Shown: positions 34,202 to 46,991 of the stretch, piece by piece
Layout: each line of letters begins with the position of its first letter
Position numbering within the stretch: the first letter of the stretch is position 1
Assembly: GCA_963920765.1 (NCBI GenBank)
Contig: OY987246.1
Span: forward strand, 14,194,868-14,258,867
Direction: 5' to 3'
Length of the DNA stretch: 64,000 bases
From: Ulota crispa
Lineage: Eukaryota > Streptophyta > Bryopsida > Orthotrichales > Orthotrichaceae
Notes under the pieces: model-generated
Seen by the model: the letters and a program-made list of their open reading frames with translations, nothing else
Databases searched by the model: none
Told to the model about the DNA's origin: nothing
Program-made: the position numbers and the translations under genes

Positions 34202-35636
34202 ACATCAGTGCACTTTTTTATTTTTTGCTGAATTCAATTTTTATGCATTAGCGTTTGGTTAGGTATTTTTAGAAATCTCGAAATTAGCTCGACGGCGTTG
34301 TAAGGCAACACAGATTGTTTGCTGCATTAATGGAGAAGTGTAAAGTGAGAAAAGGGGTAAATAGGTTTCAAACAAGCATTAATCCTTTATCCTTCGGGTT
34401 TCTCTTTTACTGGAAGTTTTTGTTTTGGTGCAGCCTATTAGCAGTGTCCTGCTATTGGCTTGGTAAAGTTAAAATTTGAACAGGAAGCTTAGTGTGAATT
34501 TTCTCCTTTTTACGCAAATTTGCATGAAAATATCACAATTTCACCATTTGGTGTTTATTAGACTCAAATAGATTTTGCCTAATCAAGTTAACCATTATAT
34601 TGTGTACTTGAATAATATATTTTAATTTCAAATTTCATAATTAACTCTAGGATGACAAGGACTAGCACTAGGATTCCATGTGACTGTAGTGCAAATCTTT
34701 GTAAATTTGATGAATTTTATCAACAAAAGGTAATACAAAATCCAGATGGTCTCTAAGTATGGTTGTTGTAAAATTTAGCTATAATTTGTGATTGCTACCT
34801 TATCGTGCTTTACTTATATAAAGATGTTAAGGATGTTGTTTCAAGTTATTAGGAAAATGTTTAGAAAGAAAATTGGAAGTTGAACATGATTCTTAGACTT
34901 TCATGTAAACCAATAATTAAACAATCTAACAAGTTGTTTGTCAATTGATCATGGTTGTATGGACTCAAACATAACATTCTATGAGCAATTAGGAGACCAT
35001 CCTTTGTGAAAAAATTGTGTAGACTTATTTGGACCCATAGTGATCATGGTTGTATGGACTCAAACATAACATTCTATGAGCAATTAGGAGACCATCCTTT
35101 GTGAAAAAATTGTGTAGACTTATTTGGACCCATAGTGATGATGGAGTAATGAATGTCACTTGCATTGCTCTTTAGTGCATTGAAGTGGGAGAAGAATTAT
35201 AGAGGCTTTAATTCCATTTCTTGGTTCATTGAGTGTAGAAGAAACCTTTAAAGTTTGAATTGAATTGTGTTTTGGTGTTCTTTTTTTCCCTTTTGACTAA
35301 TCAAATTGATTGTAATGATCCTAGTGAGCAAAACAATATGTAAAAGTGATACCAAAACGTCAAAACATCAAATGATAGTTTTTGAAGTGTGATTAGATTG
35401 AAAAATTGTGATGTTTGCACAAAGTAAATGAAATATTGACTTATATAAGCAACCTCATAATGATAATGTAATGGGATTGTTCAGGCAAAAATTTGGATTA
35501 ATTAATTAAACTAGCAAAAAAAATGTATGTGTTGTCATTGTGTGCGTAGAGAAATCCTCTTGGAAAATTTCCAAGAAAATTGATATAGTGGCTTAATAAA
35601 ATTTGATCTTGTAATGTGAAGAATCATTAGTTCATC
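34202..35636. other. Intergenic DNA downstream of Mini-RNase III
   Basis: AT-rich 3' flank of the preceding gene. It contains the 95 bp perfect tandem duplication listed separately. No coding region was recognised. Confidence 0.5.
34946..35135. repeat. Perfect 95 bp tandem duplication
   Basis: Copy 34946-35040 (starting TGATCATGGTTGTATGG and ending TTTGGACCCATAG) is followed immediately by an identical copy at 35041-35135. No mismatch is visible, so the duplication is recent or assembly-made. Confidence 0.95.
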
Positions 35637-36553
35637 TTAACCCTTTAATGACCATGCAACCATATTTTGGTCGTTGGGAGTGGTTTTTGGCTTGTAGGTT
35701 GAAATCGCTCAATAATTTGGAATTTGGTCTTGAAATATGCATGTGATCACAAGAATTTTGCATCCATCTAAAAAAGTAACAATGCAATCAGGTATGTGAG
35801 TTGACAAATAATGATGTTTATACGGCATGGCTTCAGAATACGTATCCATTTTTTGTCAAAGATGGATCAAAGCAACAACACAATACATCAAACATCCAAG
35901 CAGAATGTTAAATTTCAATTGCACAATTCTAAAAAAATTCAAATTGCTTAAGAAATAGGCTTGTATTGTTTTCCTATACAGTAGTAGTATAATTGTAGTA
36001 TTTGAAGATCTACTAAAATGGTGTTGTCATTTTGGCTTTAAAATACGTCATCCTACATTTAAGGCCAATTCTTGATTGCTTTCACCAATCGGATTTTCCA
36101 TAAAAATTATCAAATTTCTTGTAGAATTGTTTTAGGGTAGCAAAGAAAATGAGATTTTTGACCCTTTTTGTCCACTTAGCTACACCTTGTGATTGCTATT
36201 TTTGTCTATTTTGTGTGAAACTAGTCTTGTTGGAAAGGTGGGAAACTCTGCTTTCTAGAAATGTAAGGCTCTTTTCAATCAAAATTTGCATGATGCGATA
36301 ACATTCAAAACCACACAAGCCTAAAACACTAAAGATTTTCCGCATATGGCTTGCTCAATCATTATAATGTTTCACCTCCAACGGTAGATCTAGCTAAAAT
36401 TTTGGTGCTTTAAAGTGAACAAGGTTTACTTCCCATTTGTACGGTTGGATAATTGAAAATGGGTCCATATTTGAGTTTATTGCACATCTAAGATTAGAGC
36501 CCCTATTTTTAGTGGATTTTGTGTGAAAATGGGTGTGGTCCTTAAAGGATTAA
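35637..36553. mobile_element. TTAA-flanked MITE L
   Basis: 917 bp with TTAA at 35637-35640 and 36550-36553. Ends are TTAACCCTTTAATGACCA and the complement of TGGTCCTTAAAGGATTAA. Non-coding. It is a single copy in this window. Confidence 0.7.
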
Positions 36554-37697
36554 AGTGTCTGAGTAAGTTACACATTTACTTTTTCTCATCAATTGAGTTG
36601 CATTGAGGAAAGATGGTTAGTCAACTTCACCAACTTCTTCCAACTTCATCTTTAGTTGTGGACCATACAAGGTTTTGTGAACTTAAGACACAAGTTGCTT
36701 GGGATACCTAGTGAAGGTTATGAATTGCAACTCCCCATTTTGTGTCCAACAAGATTGTGCTAGATCAATAAGTTTGCAATGGTGACTCATTTTTCAAGTA
36801 ATGTATATATTCAAACTTCCTTAAGGCAATTTCTCTTGATGCAAAGCCTCCTCCCATTTGGTCCATAGCCAAGAAAACTCTTTAGGTCAAAATCCACTTC
36901 ACAATTTCCCACATCAAATGATTTGAAAACAATTTTTCTTTTGGCAATTGTAAGTGTTAGTATTTGTGTGGCTCAATTTAAAATTTGAACACCTTAGGAG
37001 TGTTTCATGCCAACTTAACAAAACAAGAATTCCTTCCCTAGGAATTGGGTGGAACAATTGAATGGCTAAGCTTCAAAGCATAATAAAGAAATAGAAAAAA
37101 AAACAAAAACAATCTTCATGTAAAAGCCTTTTTCATGCAAAAAGTAGCTTTATGTGCAAAAAGATTTTTTTGTGGTTGTAGAAAATCATGTAGATCAAGA
37201 ATAAGCACCTATGTTTTGACTCTCTATCTTTATAGCTAAATTTGGAAGCAAGATACCTACTCAAACTCCCTCATAGTGGCTTCTCTCTATAAATATTCCT
37301 TCTCAACTATCTTAAGCCAATAAAAATTAGAACATTTCCATTGGAAATGAATTTTAAATGCATCAAGTAGAGCCTTTCACAAGTTTGTGAATTTCCAAAG
37401 CTTTCTTTACTTGCAATTGTTGTAGTGGTGCAGGAGATACAATAACCGACATCAAAAAAAAGTACCACGCATCATTACTCCAATTGTTGAGCACCATTCA
37501 TCAAAATCTAAAAGGTTGTTCAAAATAACTAGAAATAACTAGATAAAATTCCACCTAAAACTCAACACATTTCAATCTTGAAAGTTACAAAATTGATGCC
37601 AAAATTTTACAATGAAAAATGTTGCATTGCTCTAGAGCTTGGGTTCTTCTTTTTCTCTCTTCCATTGCTATCAAAAAGTTCAAGGATCAGTTTGACA
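36554..37697. other. Intergenic DNA, no gene seen
   Basis: AT-rich, with only very short open frames. No element boundaries or RNA genes were recognised. Confidence 0.45.
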
Positions 37698-38404
37698 TAA
37701 GGTAGGACCACCCATTCCCAACCGGGGATCTAAACCCAACTTGTAGGGTATGCTATTTCCAACCAATCTATTTCCAAGCCTTGGAATGCATATTTTTTTC
37801 CTTTTCAAGATCAAGACTAATGAAATCATGACATGCGTCCCAAAAAGAAAGTAGGAAGTAGTGAGCAAGAAGTAGTTTGGCTATGAGCGGGATTAGGAGG
37901 GTCTAGTGGTTGTCTATGGGTTCAGAACACTTTATGCACTCCAAAATTTGTATACAACATAGTTTTGTGTGAAATATTCTAAAAAATTTGTATCACAATA
38001 TTTTGTATGAAGTCACAGTAAAAAATAACTTGTGCTGCATTGTTGATTAGTGTTTTTTTTTGGCGATTTGGAGCAAAAAAGCACCATTTTTTTTTTACTA
38101 GCACCAAGCCTATAGAAAAAAAATCATGATTATTGGATGAAATTGCCAAAAAGCTTCAAATTTTTAAAAAAACTTGGATGAAATCGCCAAATTGTGAATG
38201 AAAACCAAATTATAAACATGTATTATGTACTAATGTGACATCTTCTATCCAATATGTGGATGACTGTTGAAATTTGGAACACCACTACAACATTTTAAAT
38301 TGCCACTTTGACACTTCTTAACAAATGAAAAAAAAACCCTGTTGTTGATCTAGCTTGGTGTCCTGCACGAGCTGAAATGATTGGGAATGGTTGGTCCTAC
38401 CTTA
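37698..38404. mobile_element. Element W with TAAGGTAGGACCA ends
   Basis: Left end TAAGGTAGGACCACCCATTC and right end, in complement, TAAGGTAGGACCAACCATTC. 707 bp. The first ten bases equal those of the R and X elements, suggesting one superfamily. Confidence 0.65.
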
Positions 38405-38781
38405 CCATTGGAGATGCTCTTTTGAAATACGAAACCCAGCCTTCAGTTCTAATTCAAGACTGAGGGAATCTACCGAAGATTCTCTCAATCAAGCTTACCG
38501 AACACGGGGCCTGTCCGATGGCGAGTGTGCAACATGATTTTTGTCGCAGATCGCGTTTCCTGTAATTCCAAGTAGCTCGACTGCGATTGTGAAGAAGAAG
38601 AGGGACAGGGACAATCCATTCATTTCCGTGAATCCTTTCCAGGACAGAATGCCGGTAGAAGTTTTCTTATAGTGTGTTAAGAATCGTCGTGATTGTCAAT
38701 CTGTTGAAGAAGAAGATGGTCAGAGCTGGTGTTTGTTTGAGTTGTAAGGTTTAGGGTTTGAGGTGTAGATGATGATGGAGC
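38405..38781. other. Upstream region of FHA-PBZ gene
   Basis: GC-richer than the flank to its left, with AAACCC- and TTTAGGGTTT-like motifs common in plant promoters. A short exon could be hidden here, but none is needed for the gene model. Confidence 0.4.
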
Positions 38782-39019
38782 TTAACCCCGGAACGTCACA
38801 AAAGTCCTTTGCGATCGTATGTATGGTCGTATGTACAGACGTATTTGAGTTGTTATGAGGGCTTTTCAATTTTTTTTATGCATCCTCCACCATACAACTC
38901 TTCAATATGTATGGTTGTAAGTTGTAACACTTAATTTTCAACTGATTCAAACTTCTCAATATTGGTTGCGACCGTATTTGGTACCGTATCTCTAGAGCTC
39001 AAGGGCCTTCAGGGATTAA
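38782..39019 (+). mobile_element. TTAA-flanked MITE, family G, copy G2
   Basis: 238 bp from TTAACCCCGGAACGTC to GGGCCTTCAGGGATTAA. It shares with G1 and G3: TTTGCGATCGTATGTATGG, CAGACGTATTTGAG, a TGAGGGCTTTTC block, CTGATTCAAACTT and ACCGTATTTGGTACCGT. It lies 130 bp upstream of the FHA-PBZ start codon, within its promoter or leader. Confidence 0.8.
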
Positions 39020-39148
39020 AGGAGCGGATGGAAACATTGTCGAGTTCAAGACAAGCGAGTTGTTGGAATGAATTGCGTTTGTAAACATCAGAAGTATGTA
39101 GTAGCCCCTGTAGAAGTGTGTATTTGTTCAAGAATTTAGGGTTTGGTG

Positions 39149-42100
39149 ATGATGGAGCTGCAAGGAGAGGATGGGAGCATTGTGGAGCTCTCTGAAACCC
39201 TAAAGAAAGAGCTTGGACGAGGTCCAGGAATCGCAGCGCATGATCGTTCCGTGTCCCGTCGGCAAGTGCGTCTACAGGTGCAGCAGCGGATTGCGGGCCA
39301 TTTCGTCGTGATTAATGTCGTTGGCCCTAATCCGATTTGCGTCATCCACGTCACCACCGGTGGAGACGTCGAAGTGGAGGTCGTGAAATCCGGATCACAG
39401 AGCTCGCTGAATGTCGGAGACAAGTTCTCTCTTTCCATTCAAGCACCAGTTTTCTACACATTATCTGCGAATCGTTCAGTGCACGAAAGCACTGACCGTG
39501 GAAAATTAGTAGTAGAGGATGATCAGCAAGGGGTTGTTGAGGGAGACGAGGAGGAAGGGATTGCGGAGGCCGTAGCGAGGTGGCAACGGCGGAAGCAAGA
39601 GCGTTTGCAATCCGACCAGAGGTCTTCCACAGACGAAGCAGAAGCTCAACAAGCTCGACAAGCTCAAGACGTCTCTCAGCAAGAGCTTGTCTATAGCCAA
39701 GCTGTTGTGTCTCGCGAAGTCAATGAGCCTGAGCAAGCCGAAAGACCAACGACAAGTGAAGCCGACACAGACGTAGCTAAGAGTAAGCTGTCGTCTTTGT
39801 GATTAGGGTTTGATGTTCATGATCCAATCATGCTGTTTCTCCTACAATTTTGGTTCCATTGCATAACACTCTAGAGAATTCTTGTTGAAACACCATATTA
39901 GGTGAATTGGGAAGAACGGAGGGACCATTTTGTACTCCACCTTAATCTCACATACAATAAATGTAGGTATAGCTATATCTCAAAGTTGTAATTATTTGAA
40001 ATTCTTGGAAGCAATCACTGGGACTTCACTATTGTACAGGAAAGTGCATGCTTGTTTTTTTGAAATATACTAAATTGTACATAATGGCAGAAATAGTGGA
40101 AGTCCCAAAATGTACAGTTTTTCCCAATTTACCTAATAGGGTTCAATGAGCATTATTTGAAGTAGCAAAAAAAGGAATCCTGAAGGTTTTTTTTAAGCTC
40201 ATTTTCAACAAGTGCGAGGCTGATGAACCATCGCCCTCGATGTGAACATGTTTCTCGATTTTCTCCAGAATTTGGCTTGATTGTGGAAGGCTCCGAGTTT
40301 GAGCGCTATGGGAGGAAGGGACTCGATACCAGCAAATGGAACTGGCGAATTGGCAGACAGTCAGACAACGATGATGACGACGACGTTGTTGAAGAGAGAC
40401 GTGGGCTGTCCCCAAACCCTAAACAGAAAGCGAAATCTAGAGATGAAGAAGATGATGATGACTGGCGAGGAGATAGCGAAGGGGAAAAGGAGCTCCTCTC
40501 GGCTCGTAAAAGACCTTCACTACGAAAGAAAGACGTACAAACTCGGTCTCATAATTCAGATACCAGAGTAGACCCGAGAAAGAAAAGAAAGTTGGATTCT
40601 ACTTCAGGTTTGGATAATGCAAGTGCAGAACAAGGGAAGACAAAGCTGTCCAGACAAGCGACACCTTCAACGTCGACAAAGAAAAGCTCGAAGCGGCAGT
40701 CTAGAGCTACTACTAAGGACGAGGATGAGGAGGAAGACGATGACGGAGAAGACCTCGATGGTTTTCTCGTAGACGACGTTGACGAGGAAGACGAGGAGGT
40801 GATTAGCCCCTGGTTCCACTTTGTTATAATTTTTTTGTACTGTACTGCGTGGTCTGGTCTGGAATGTTCTTATCAGAGGCAATAACAAGAAGGTGGTTAT
40901 TTGCTGACTGACATCCATTCTGAAGCTGTGCTGGTTGTCTTCCCATTTCATTGTTGCTGTATTGTGGTTGGTGGTAACTACACTATCTTACAATTGGCTA
41001 GTCATCAACATTTTCATTTTCAAACTGAAAATATGAAGAGGAATTGTGCCGAAGTAAGAAGATGTCACGGAATTTTGTAGATTCTTCCTTGAATTAGGAG
41101 TTGAGCCTAAGATGTTTGTAGCTCCTTTCAACAATGTTATCCAGAATTGGAGTTTTAGTTCACCTTAAAGTTTGGTGTTATTCAGACTTTTGACAAGAGA
41201 GTTCAGGGTGGAGAACCTTTTTTTTGCTTTCTGCTGTTGAAATTCTTTGATTTGTAACTCATTGCCGGTATTACTTCGATATTGTAGGTTGCAGACGAAG
41301 AGGATGATGAATGGACAGATGAAGACGAAGAGGTTGAGGAAGAGGATGAAATTGATGAGGACCTCTCTGGTGCTCGTGCTCCAGGGAGACATGGAAAGGA
41401 CAAAGGGGATGGAGTTGACGATAAACCACTGTGCAAATACGGAAACAAATGCTTCAGGTATGTTAAAGCAGAATGTTTTTTCTTTTGTGTTTGCTGCGTG
41501 ATGGAGTGATATTAGTCACACCTAATAGAGGAGATGTTTGGGATATCTATTATTTCAAATATGTTATAACATTTGAAGTATGTGACCTCTAAGTAATGAG
41601 GTAACTCTAGGTTATATTATGGATATAGATCGATGCTTCCATGCGATACATCATAGATGCAATACTTGTGATTCTGGGTTTGTCTAGGCTCATGATTAGG
41701 ACCTTACTACTTCACCATCTTCCAACTCACTCATATAGCTCTCAAATAATGCATGTTTTTAGTGCATTGGAATGGAGACGAGATGCATGAACAAAAACAC
41801 CAGTTATAGTAATGGAATCCGTTCAAAACAGCTGAATGCCACGGGAATGAGTTCCTGACCGAATTAATACACTACGTACTAGAGTCCTTAGCAATTAGCG
41901 TCCCGATGACATAACTCTAATTTAACTCAGGAAGATTCTGAACATCAGCTACTTCAGATTCAGAATACGTTATTTTTGTTGAAGCTTATTGTTTATGTGT
42001 AATTCATTGTTGGATGCCAATGTGTTAATATTTTGAGAATTACTGGACGATTTGAGAATTATTGGAAGTTTTGAGAATTATTGGACCCTTGGTTTTAGGA

Positions 42101-42421
42101 GGTTTTGCGCTAAAGATTGCAAGTAAATCCTCCAATAACTGAAGGGGGACCTAGTGAAGCCTAGAGCTTAGGTTTCAGACATTTGTGCCGGAGAGGAAAG
42201 GTGCCGAGGTTCTGTGAGGCCCTTTGCTTTTATTGAATCTTGATGTTTCAGCTTCTCGTCCTGATGTAGCTGAGATTATAGCCTCTACTGGATTCGCCTT
42301 TATATAGTTCTGCTTATGACGTGGTCTATCTGGATTGGAGTGGCAAAATGAGCCTGAGCTGCACGTGTGGTCTTTGTGATGCAGGAAGAACAAGGACCAC
42401 TTGGCTGAGTTCCGACATTGA
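39149..42421 (+). CDS. FHA domain plus PBZ zinc-finger protein (APLF-like)
   Basis: A probable nuclear DNA-damage or poly(ADP-ribose)-responsive protein. Exons 39149-39782, 40269-40798, 41288-41457 and 42385-42421 give 1371 nt, 456 residues. Start: two adjacent ATGs; the first gives MMELQGEDGS. Residues 1-110 form an FHA-like domain (LGRGPGI, then DRSVSRRQVRL, then GPNPICVI), related to the phosphopeptide-binding domain of APLF/PNKP. Exon 2 opens with FGLIVEGSEFERYGRK, followed by acidic and basic stretches (DDDDDVVEE; RKKRK as a possible nuclear signal). The C terminus is a PBZ finger: KPLCKYGNKCFRKNKDH then LAEFRH, with C437, C443, H450 and H456 in C-x5-C-x6-H-x5-H spacing, and His is the last residue. 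A 927-bp intron splits the finger between Cys and His pairs. Intron 1 hosts MITE V, and G2 sits in the promoter. The ligand role is inferred from the family. Confidence 0.85.
39893..40141. mobile_element. MITE V inside intron 1 of FHA-PBZ
   Basis: Inverted ends: CCATATTAGGTGAATTGGGA on the left and the complement of TCCCAATTTACCTAATAGG on the right. Just inside, GACCATTTTGTAC is mirrored by GTCCCAAAATGTAC. About 249 bp. A left-end fragment occurs at 10433-10497. Confidence 0.6.
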
Positions 42422-44740
42422 AGCTTGTTATTCTCAAGTTTGAACAGACGATCAGTCAGTGCTGGAAACACTGTAACACGTAATGCATACAACCCTCTTT
42501 TTCATCAAACTCATCTACTCTGGAAAAACAATAGCACATGCTAAAGTTGAGTGTCTCTTACAGCTGGGCATTTAATGTTTAGAGGCACTATTGTCTCAAG
42601 TTTTGGATGTAATTCTGAATGGACTTTTGATTTAGGTTGTCCCAAAATAGAGATTGGAGTTCTGGTCACGGTGCCTTCACATGAGATCCCTTATCACTGC
42701 TTTTGCTAACGGAAAGTTGTGTGTTCTACTTGAAATGCATCTTATTCTGTGAGGTAGCCTTTCACTTTTGTGCACGCATTTTTGCTAGAATTTCTGATTG
42801 TACGAAATTTTCTCAATTGGAATGGTGTGAAGCGCAGTTGGGCAGTAGGACATTGTCGAGTCCCTTATGGTGGTTGTCTCTGTTTAAACTAGAGTAATGA
42901 AATTCGAATGTTGGAGTGATATAGAATGGCGACCTTATCGTTGCAGTTACTTATGGTTGCAGTAGTATTGGTTGATTACCTTGTCGTTGGACTTAACCAC
43001 TCTTGGTTTTAAACAAGCAGCCCTGTGTAGCACTTGCTTGATTGCTTTTCAAGGTACCTACTTGAACTTCCTTGGGTAGCTTCTCTCAATGCAAAGCCGT
43101 TGATAACATTGGAACTATAGAGCAAAGGTGATGCTAGCCATATTCATATACATTAAGAGCTTATATAATAAGTTTTTTTAAGCGTTTTAGCTCTATTCTA
43201 TAATTGGAAGGAAAAAGTTCATAATTGTAAATTTTAAGAAAGTTGTAGTGTCTTGTGTTTGCCTTAATATTATTTGTTGTTGTATTGGTATGTAGTTTAC
43301 TTGCATGGTTAAATTGGGTCATGTTTCAAATAATTTGACATTTCTTATACCTCATGTGGTTGAATTTTGATACAATGTTATTGTTGCACTTGCATTGTTA
43401 GTACAATGTTTATCATGTTTTGAACATGAGTAAAGTATATGTAGAATTTGAGGTATAACATCCTTCTTAATATAATTTTTTAAGTAAAGTTGGAATATTT
43501 TTATATTAAACTCTAAGATAGAGTCTTTTACCATTATGAGAGGCTTGAAATTTCATTGACAAAGTCAAGGAAGGGTTATGTTATACTAGGAGTTGACGTC
43601 TTTTGAAGTTCCAAGAGGTCCCAATCATTGCTTCTCATTATTTTGAGTTTTTTAAATCAACTCCAATGACTTTGTATTATGAGATTGAATTTTGAAATTA
43701 TCTTAAAGTAGAAAGATAAGATTTAACAAAGTTCCAAGGTCATGCATTGGGATCACAACAAGTGGAAGACAAAATTTGCAGTTTTAATTGTCAAATTTTA
43801 TTAGAACAAAATCATTTAAATTGAAGTTGTTCTTTTTGGATAGTCAACACACTAGGATCAATTGGTCTTTTGAGTTTCATTACTTGTCCTTTCTTTTTTG
43901 GAACTTTCGAAACTCCTAGTGATGACCTCAACTTTTTGACCTCAAGACCTTTAGACCCAATAAAACATCCCTTTGTATTACCCTTTTTAATAAAGAATGC
44001 TTGAATAGGCCACTCTTGATTCCAAATGGGTTAAATTTTTGATTTTAATCGTTTTGAGCTTTAATGACCTCAACTCATAGTATAACTAGAAACATCCAAG
44101 CAATTTTAGGGTTAGTCTATAGTTGCTTTTAGGAATCCTAAGAGCGATAATTTTGCCCTTTGATATAAAATATTCTACAATATTTTTTCCACAAAAAAAC
44201 ATCCCATTATAGCTTCTTGAAAGGCTAATCCTACGGATTTTTATCCCCAATTTTGAGAGACCTTGAAGTACTTTAAACCAGTGTTTTTTTTTTTTGGCAA
44301 TTTAAGGCCCAATTGCCTCAAAAAGAAAGCTAGCTTCAAGCCTATAGAAGAAAAGAGGAAATTTTTTTCAAAAAATGCCAGATTGCAATAATGAAATTGC
44401 GTTGCAGCCTAGGCTTTCATAAAATCCTTATCAAATTGAAAATTGATGCTATCATTTTAAAACTACTAGAGCATTTTAATTTTTCTTGAGGTATTGCGTA
44501 ATCCAATTCATTATAACACTTAAGTAATGGCAATGGTTATTTGAATGTTTTCAAAAAATGACTGATGAATAGTTTTTACCTACAAAAAAAATCCCATGAT
44601 GCTCCAAAAATCCATGCATCCGGGCCACCTTCAACTCCCAACCAAAATAGGGACAAAACCAGCAAGCTACAAACCATTTTCAAAAAATGCCACTCAAGCA
44701 TCGGTGAGAAAACCAAAAAAAAAAACCCTGCCCTGAACCC
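42422..44740. other. Intergenic DNA downstream of FHA-PBZ
   Basis: The first ~500 bp are moderately GC and probably 3' untranslated or flank DNA; the rest is AT-rich. No gene, RNA or delimited element was recognised. Confidence 0.45.
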
Positions 44741-45130
44741 TTAACCTTTAAGCACCCATGAAGACGATTATTGTCCTCTGGCCTTGAAAAAAAATTCTGT
44801 ACAACAAAAAAAAAGTTGTTTTTCATCTCATTTTTTTTCCAAAGTGACCGTAAACACATGATCCATCATAAAAGGCAAAAAATCATCACATCAAATATGC
44901 TCATATTTTTAGGTAACCCAAATTGTAAGAAAAATCAAAATCATGGTGTTAGGTCCCAAGCTACCCTTATTGCAATTTTTGTGAGGTCAACATGCACTAT
45001 TGACTTTTGAAACTTTTAGAAGCAATACTATTGGTGTCCATCAGCCAACACTGTTGAAGTTGTACTAAAAGTATTGTTGAACCTACAATGTGAGCATGCC
45101 ACGGCCACCCAACGGTCCTTTAAAGGTTAA
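44741..45130 (+). mobile_element. TTAA-flanked MITE, family J, copy J3
   Basis: 390 bp, TTAA at 44741-44744 (TTAACCTTTAAGCACCC) and 45127-45130 (GTCCTTTAAAGGTTAA). The interior matches J1 (GTTTTTCATCTCATTTTTTT, ACACATGATCCATCAT, CAACATGCACTATTGAC). Confidence 0.8.
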
Positions 45131-45208
45131 ACGTTTGGGTATGGGTAAAGCCAACTTAAATAAAGTATCCTAATTATGCTCACTTGGTTCAAAATGAACC
45201 TAGGAACG

Positions 45209-45564
45209 TTAACCCCTAAATGTTGGCCCGGAGAAAAATCGTCCTTTGCCTCCAAAAAAAGCCACTGTAGCCCATAAAAAAACTGATTTTGATCTGATTT
45301 CTTTTCAAAAGTGATCATAAATGCGTAGTGCACCATGGAAGGCAAAAATAAAATTCATCAAATACACTCATAATTTTAGGTACCCCAAATTCAAAATCAC
45401 TCGGTTAGGTCTCAAGCTGCCCTTATGACAATTTTCATAGAATCAGCATGTACGGATGACTTTTACAATTTTCTAAGGCAATATTATTGGTAACCAGCTG
45501 CAAAATACTGTAGAAGGCAAAGTCAGGGCAGGCCACGGTGACCCACCCGACGCTTAAGGGTTAA
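45209..45564 (+). mobile_element. TTAA-flanked MITE, family J, copy J4 (diverged)
   Basis: 356 bp, TTAA at 45209-45212 (TTAACCCCTAAATGTTGG) and 45561-45564 (ACGCTTAAGGGTTAA). It shares AAAGTGATCATAAA, CACCATGGAAGGCAAA, GGCCACGGTGACCCACCC and TCTCAAGCTGCCC with the family. It sits 78 bp from J3 in the same orientation. Confidence 0.75.
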
Positions 45565-46991
45565 GGATGAACTGGGTTAAACTCGACTGAACATGCCACG
45601 TATGCCCTAAATATGAAACCCTAGCGGAGTGTGGGACGATAAAAAGCTCCCCTTCTGCAGTTATCAGTAAATCTCTCTCCGCCTCCTTCATGGAGACGAA
45701 CTCTCAAGCCCTGGCTTCGTCCTGCTGTGCGGTTCCCAGCAGGCAGCCATGGTTGTCTTTCGAAGCAGTGATCTCCTATCATACCTTTTTGTCTGTCGAA
45801 TATCATGCCTTCTTGATTCTGTAAGATCCATATGATTTGCATGGTAATTTTGTGCAAGGTTTTCGCACACAATGTATCGGTTTCAAACTCTCGCATCCCT
45901 CAGAGGAAGTGTTCTGTGTCTCTCTTTCTCGGTAGTAGCGATGGTTAACCATCGGTTTCCTCTTATTTTTCACTTTTTTGTGTGTTGGCTCGTCGCAATG
46001 CAATGCGAGATTTATGTTAAGTCGCGAGTCCCTTGTGTAGTTCAGGTTCAACGATGCGAAACGCGTGTGTATGTTATGATCTGTCCAACTTAGTGGAACT
46101 ACGCTGTTTCTCTCGTTTTGTGAGAAAGTGGAACAGGTTTTTTGTCGTTGATTAATCTTTGGAGTTGATCTTTTGGTGATTGAGAAAAGGTCCACTCTTG
46201 TATCTGTTACTGTTGATTCTACTTGTGGATGCGGTGAACAGTTCGTCTAGTCTCAGGTGATGCGGTGAGACCCCTCGCAAACCCTGTTCAATGTGGTACC
46301 GTAAACCCTAAACCGCATTTGTGATGCCAAGTCGTCAGGGTATATCCAGAATTTGAGAATGTGGTGTTGCTCTTTGTCCTTTTGAAAAGAACGTGATGAT
46401 GGAAAATTGTCGCCCCAGTCCTACATGGGCACAACGTGTTCTCTGAGGATTGACTAATTTTTATTCTGATTCTTTTGGTTTGTCTTGTCAGAAAAAATAT
46501 TTGGGGTGCGATGATATTTGGGATATGATGATATTTTTCGCCTTTCTCGAATGTATCTTATGATACATCATGTGGGAATGCGAAACATGATTTGCACGTC
46601 AGTCTGATCCCTACTCTGTACCATGATAGTAACTATTACGGCGCTTGAATAAGATGTAGTGTATTTGCTTTTAAGTTGTAGATATCCGCTGTATATCATG
46701 GAAGTTCAACTGAGGAGTATGCGTTCATTGCGGATATTGGTTGATCTGTTTTGCTATCATAAAGTTAGCCTTTGGGGTGAGCAATCTACTTAAGCATTTA
46801 AATTATGTCCGCCAGTGGGTGTGGAGAAGGACCTTCATCTTCGTTCTCATGTAAATATGTGCTGCCTTGGACAGTCAACTGAGAACAGTATTGTTTGGAT
46901 CCGAATCACAAGTGTATTAACGTTGTTACATTGGTCAGATTTTGGCGGAGTAATCCATCGCTATCATTTGCCTTGGAGCTTGGATGCTATA
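45565..46991 (+). other. Possible transcription unit, product not recognised
   Basis: Base composition rises here, and 45610-45622 reads GAAACCCTAGCGG, typical of plant promoters or leaders. The frame 45872-46093 begins MYRFQTLASLRGSVLC and resembles a secretory leader but has no recognised family. Two C/D-box-like patterns occur (GTGATGA 46392 with CTGA 46443; ATGATGA 46526 with CTGA 46604), without clear terminal stems. It could be a leader region, an RNA gene or an intron-rich small gene interrupted by S1. Confidence 0.3.
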
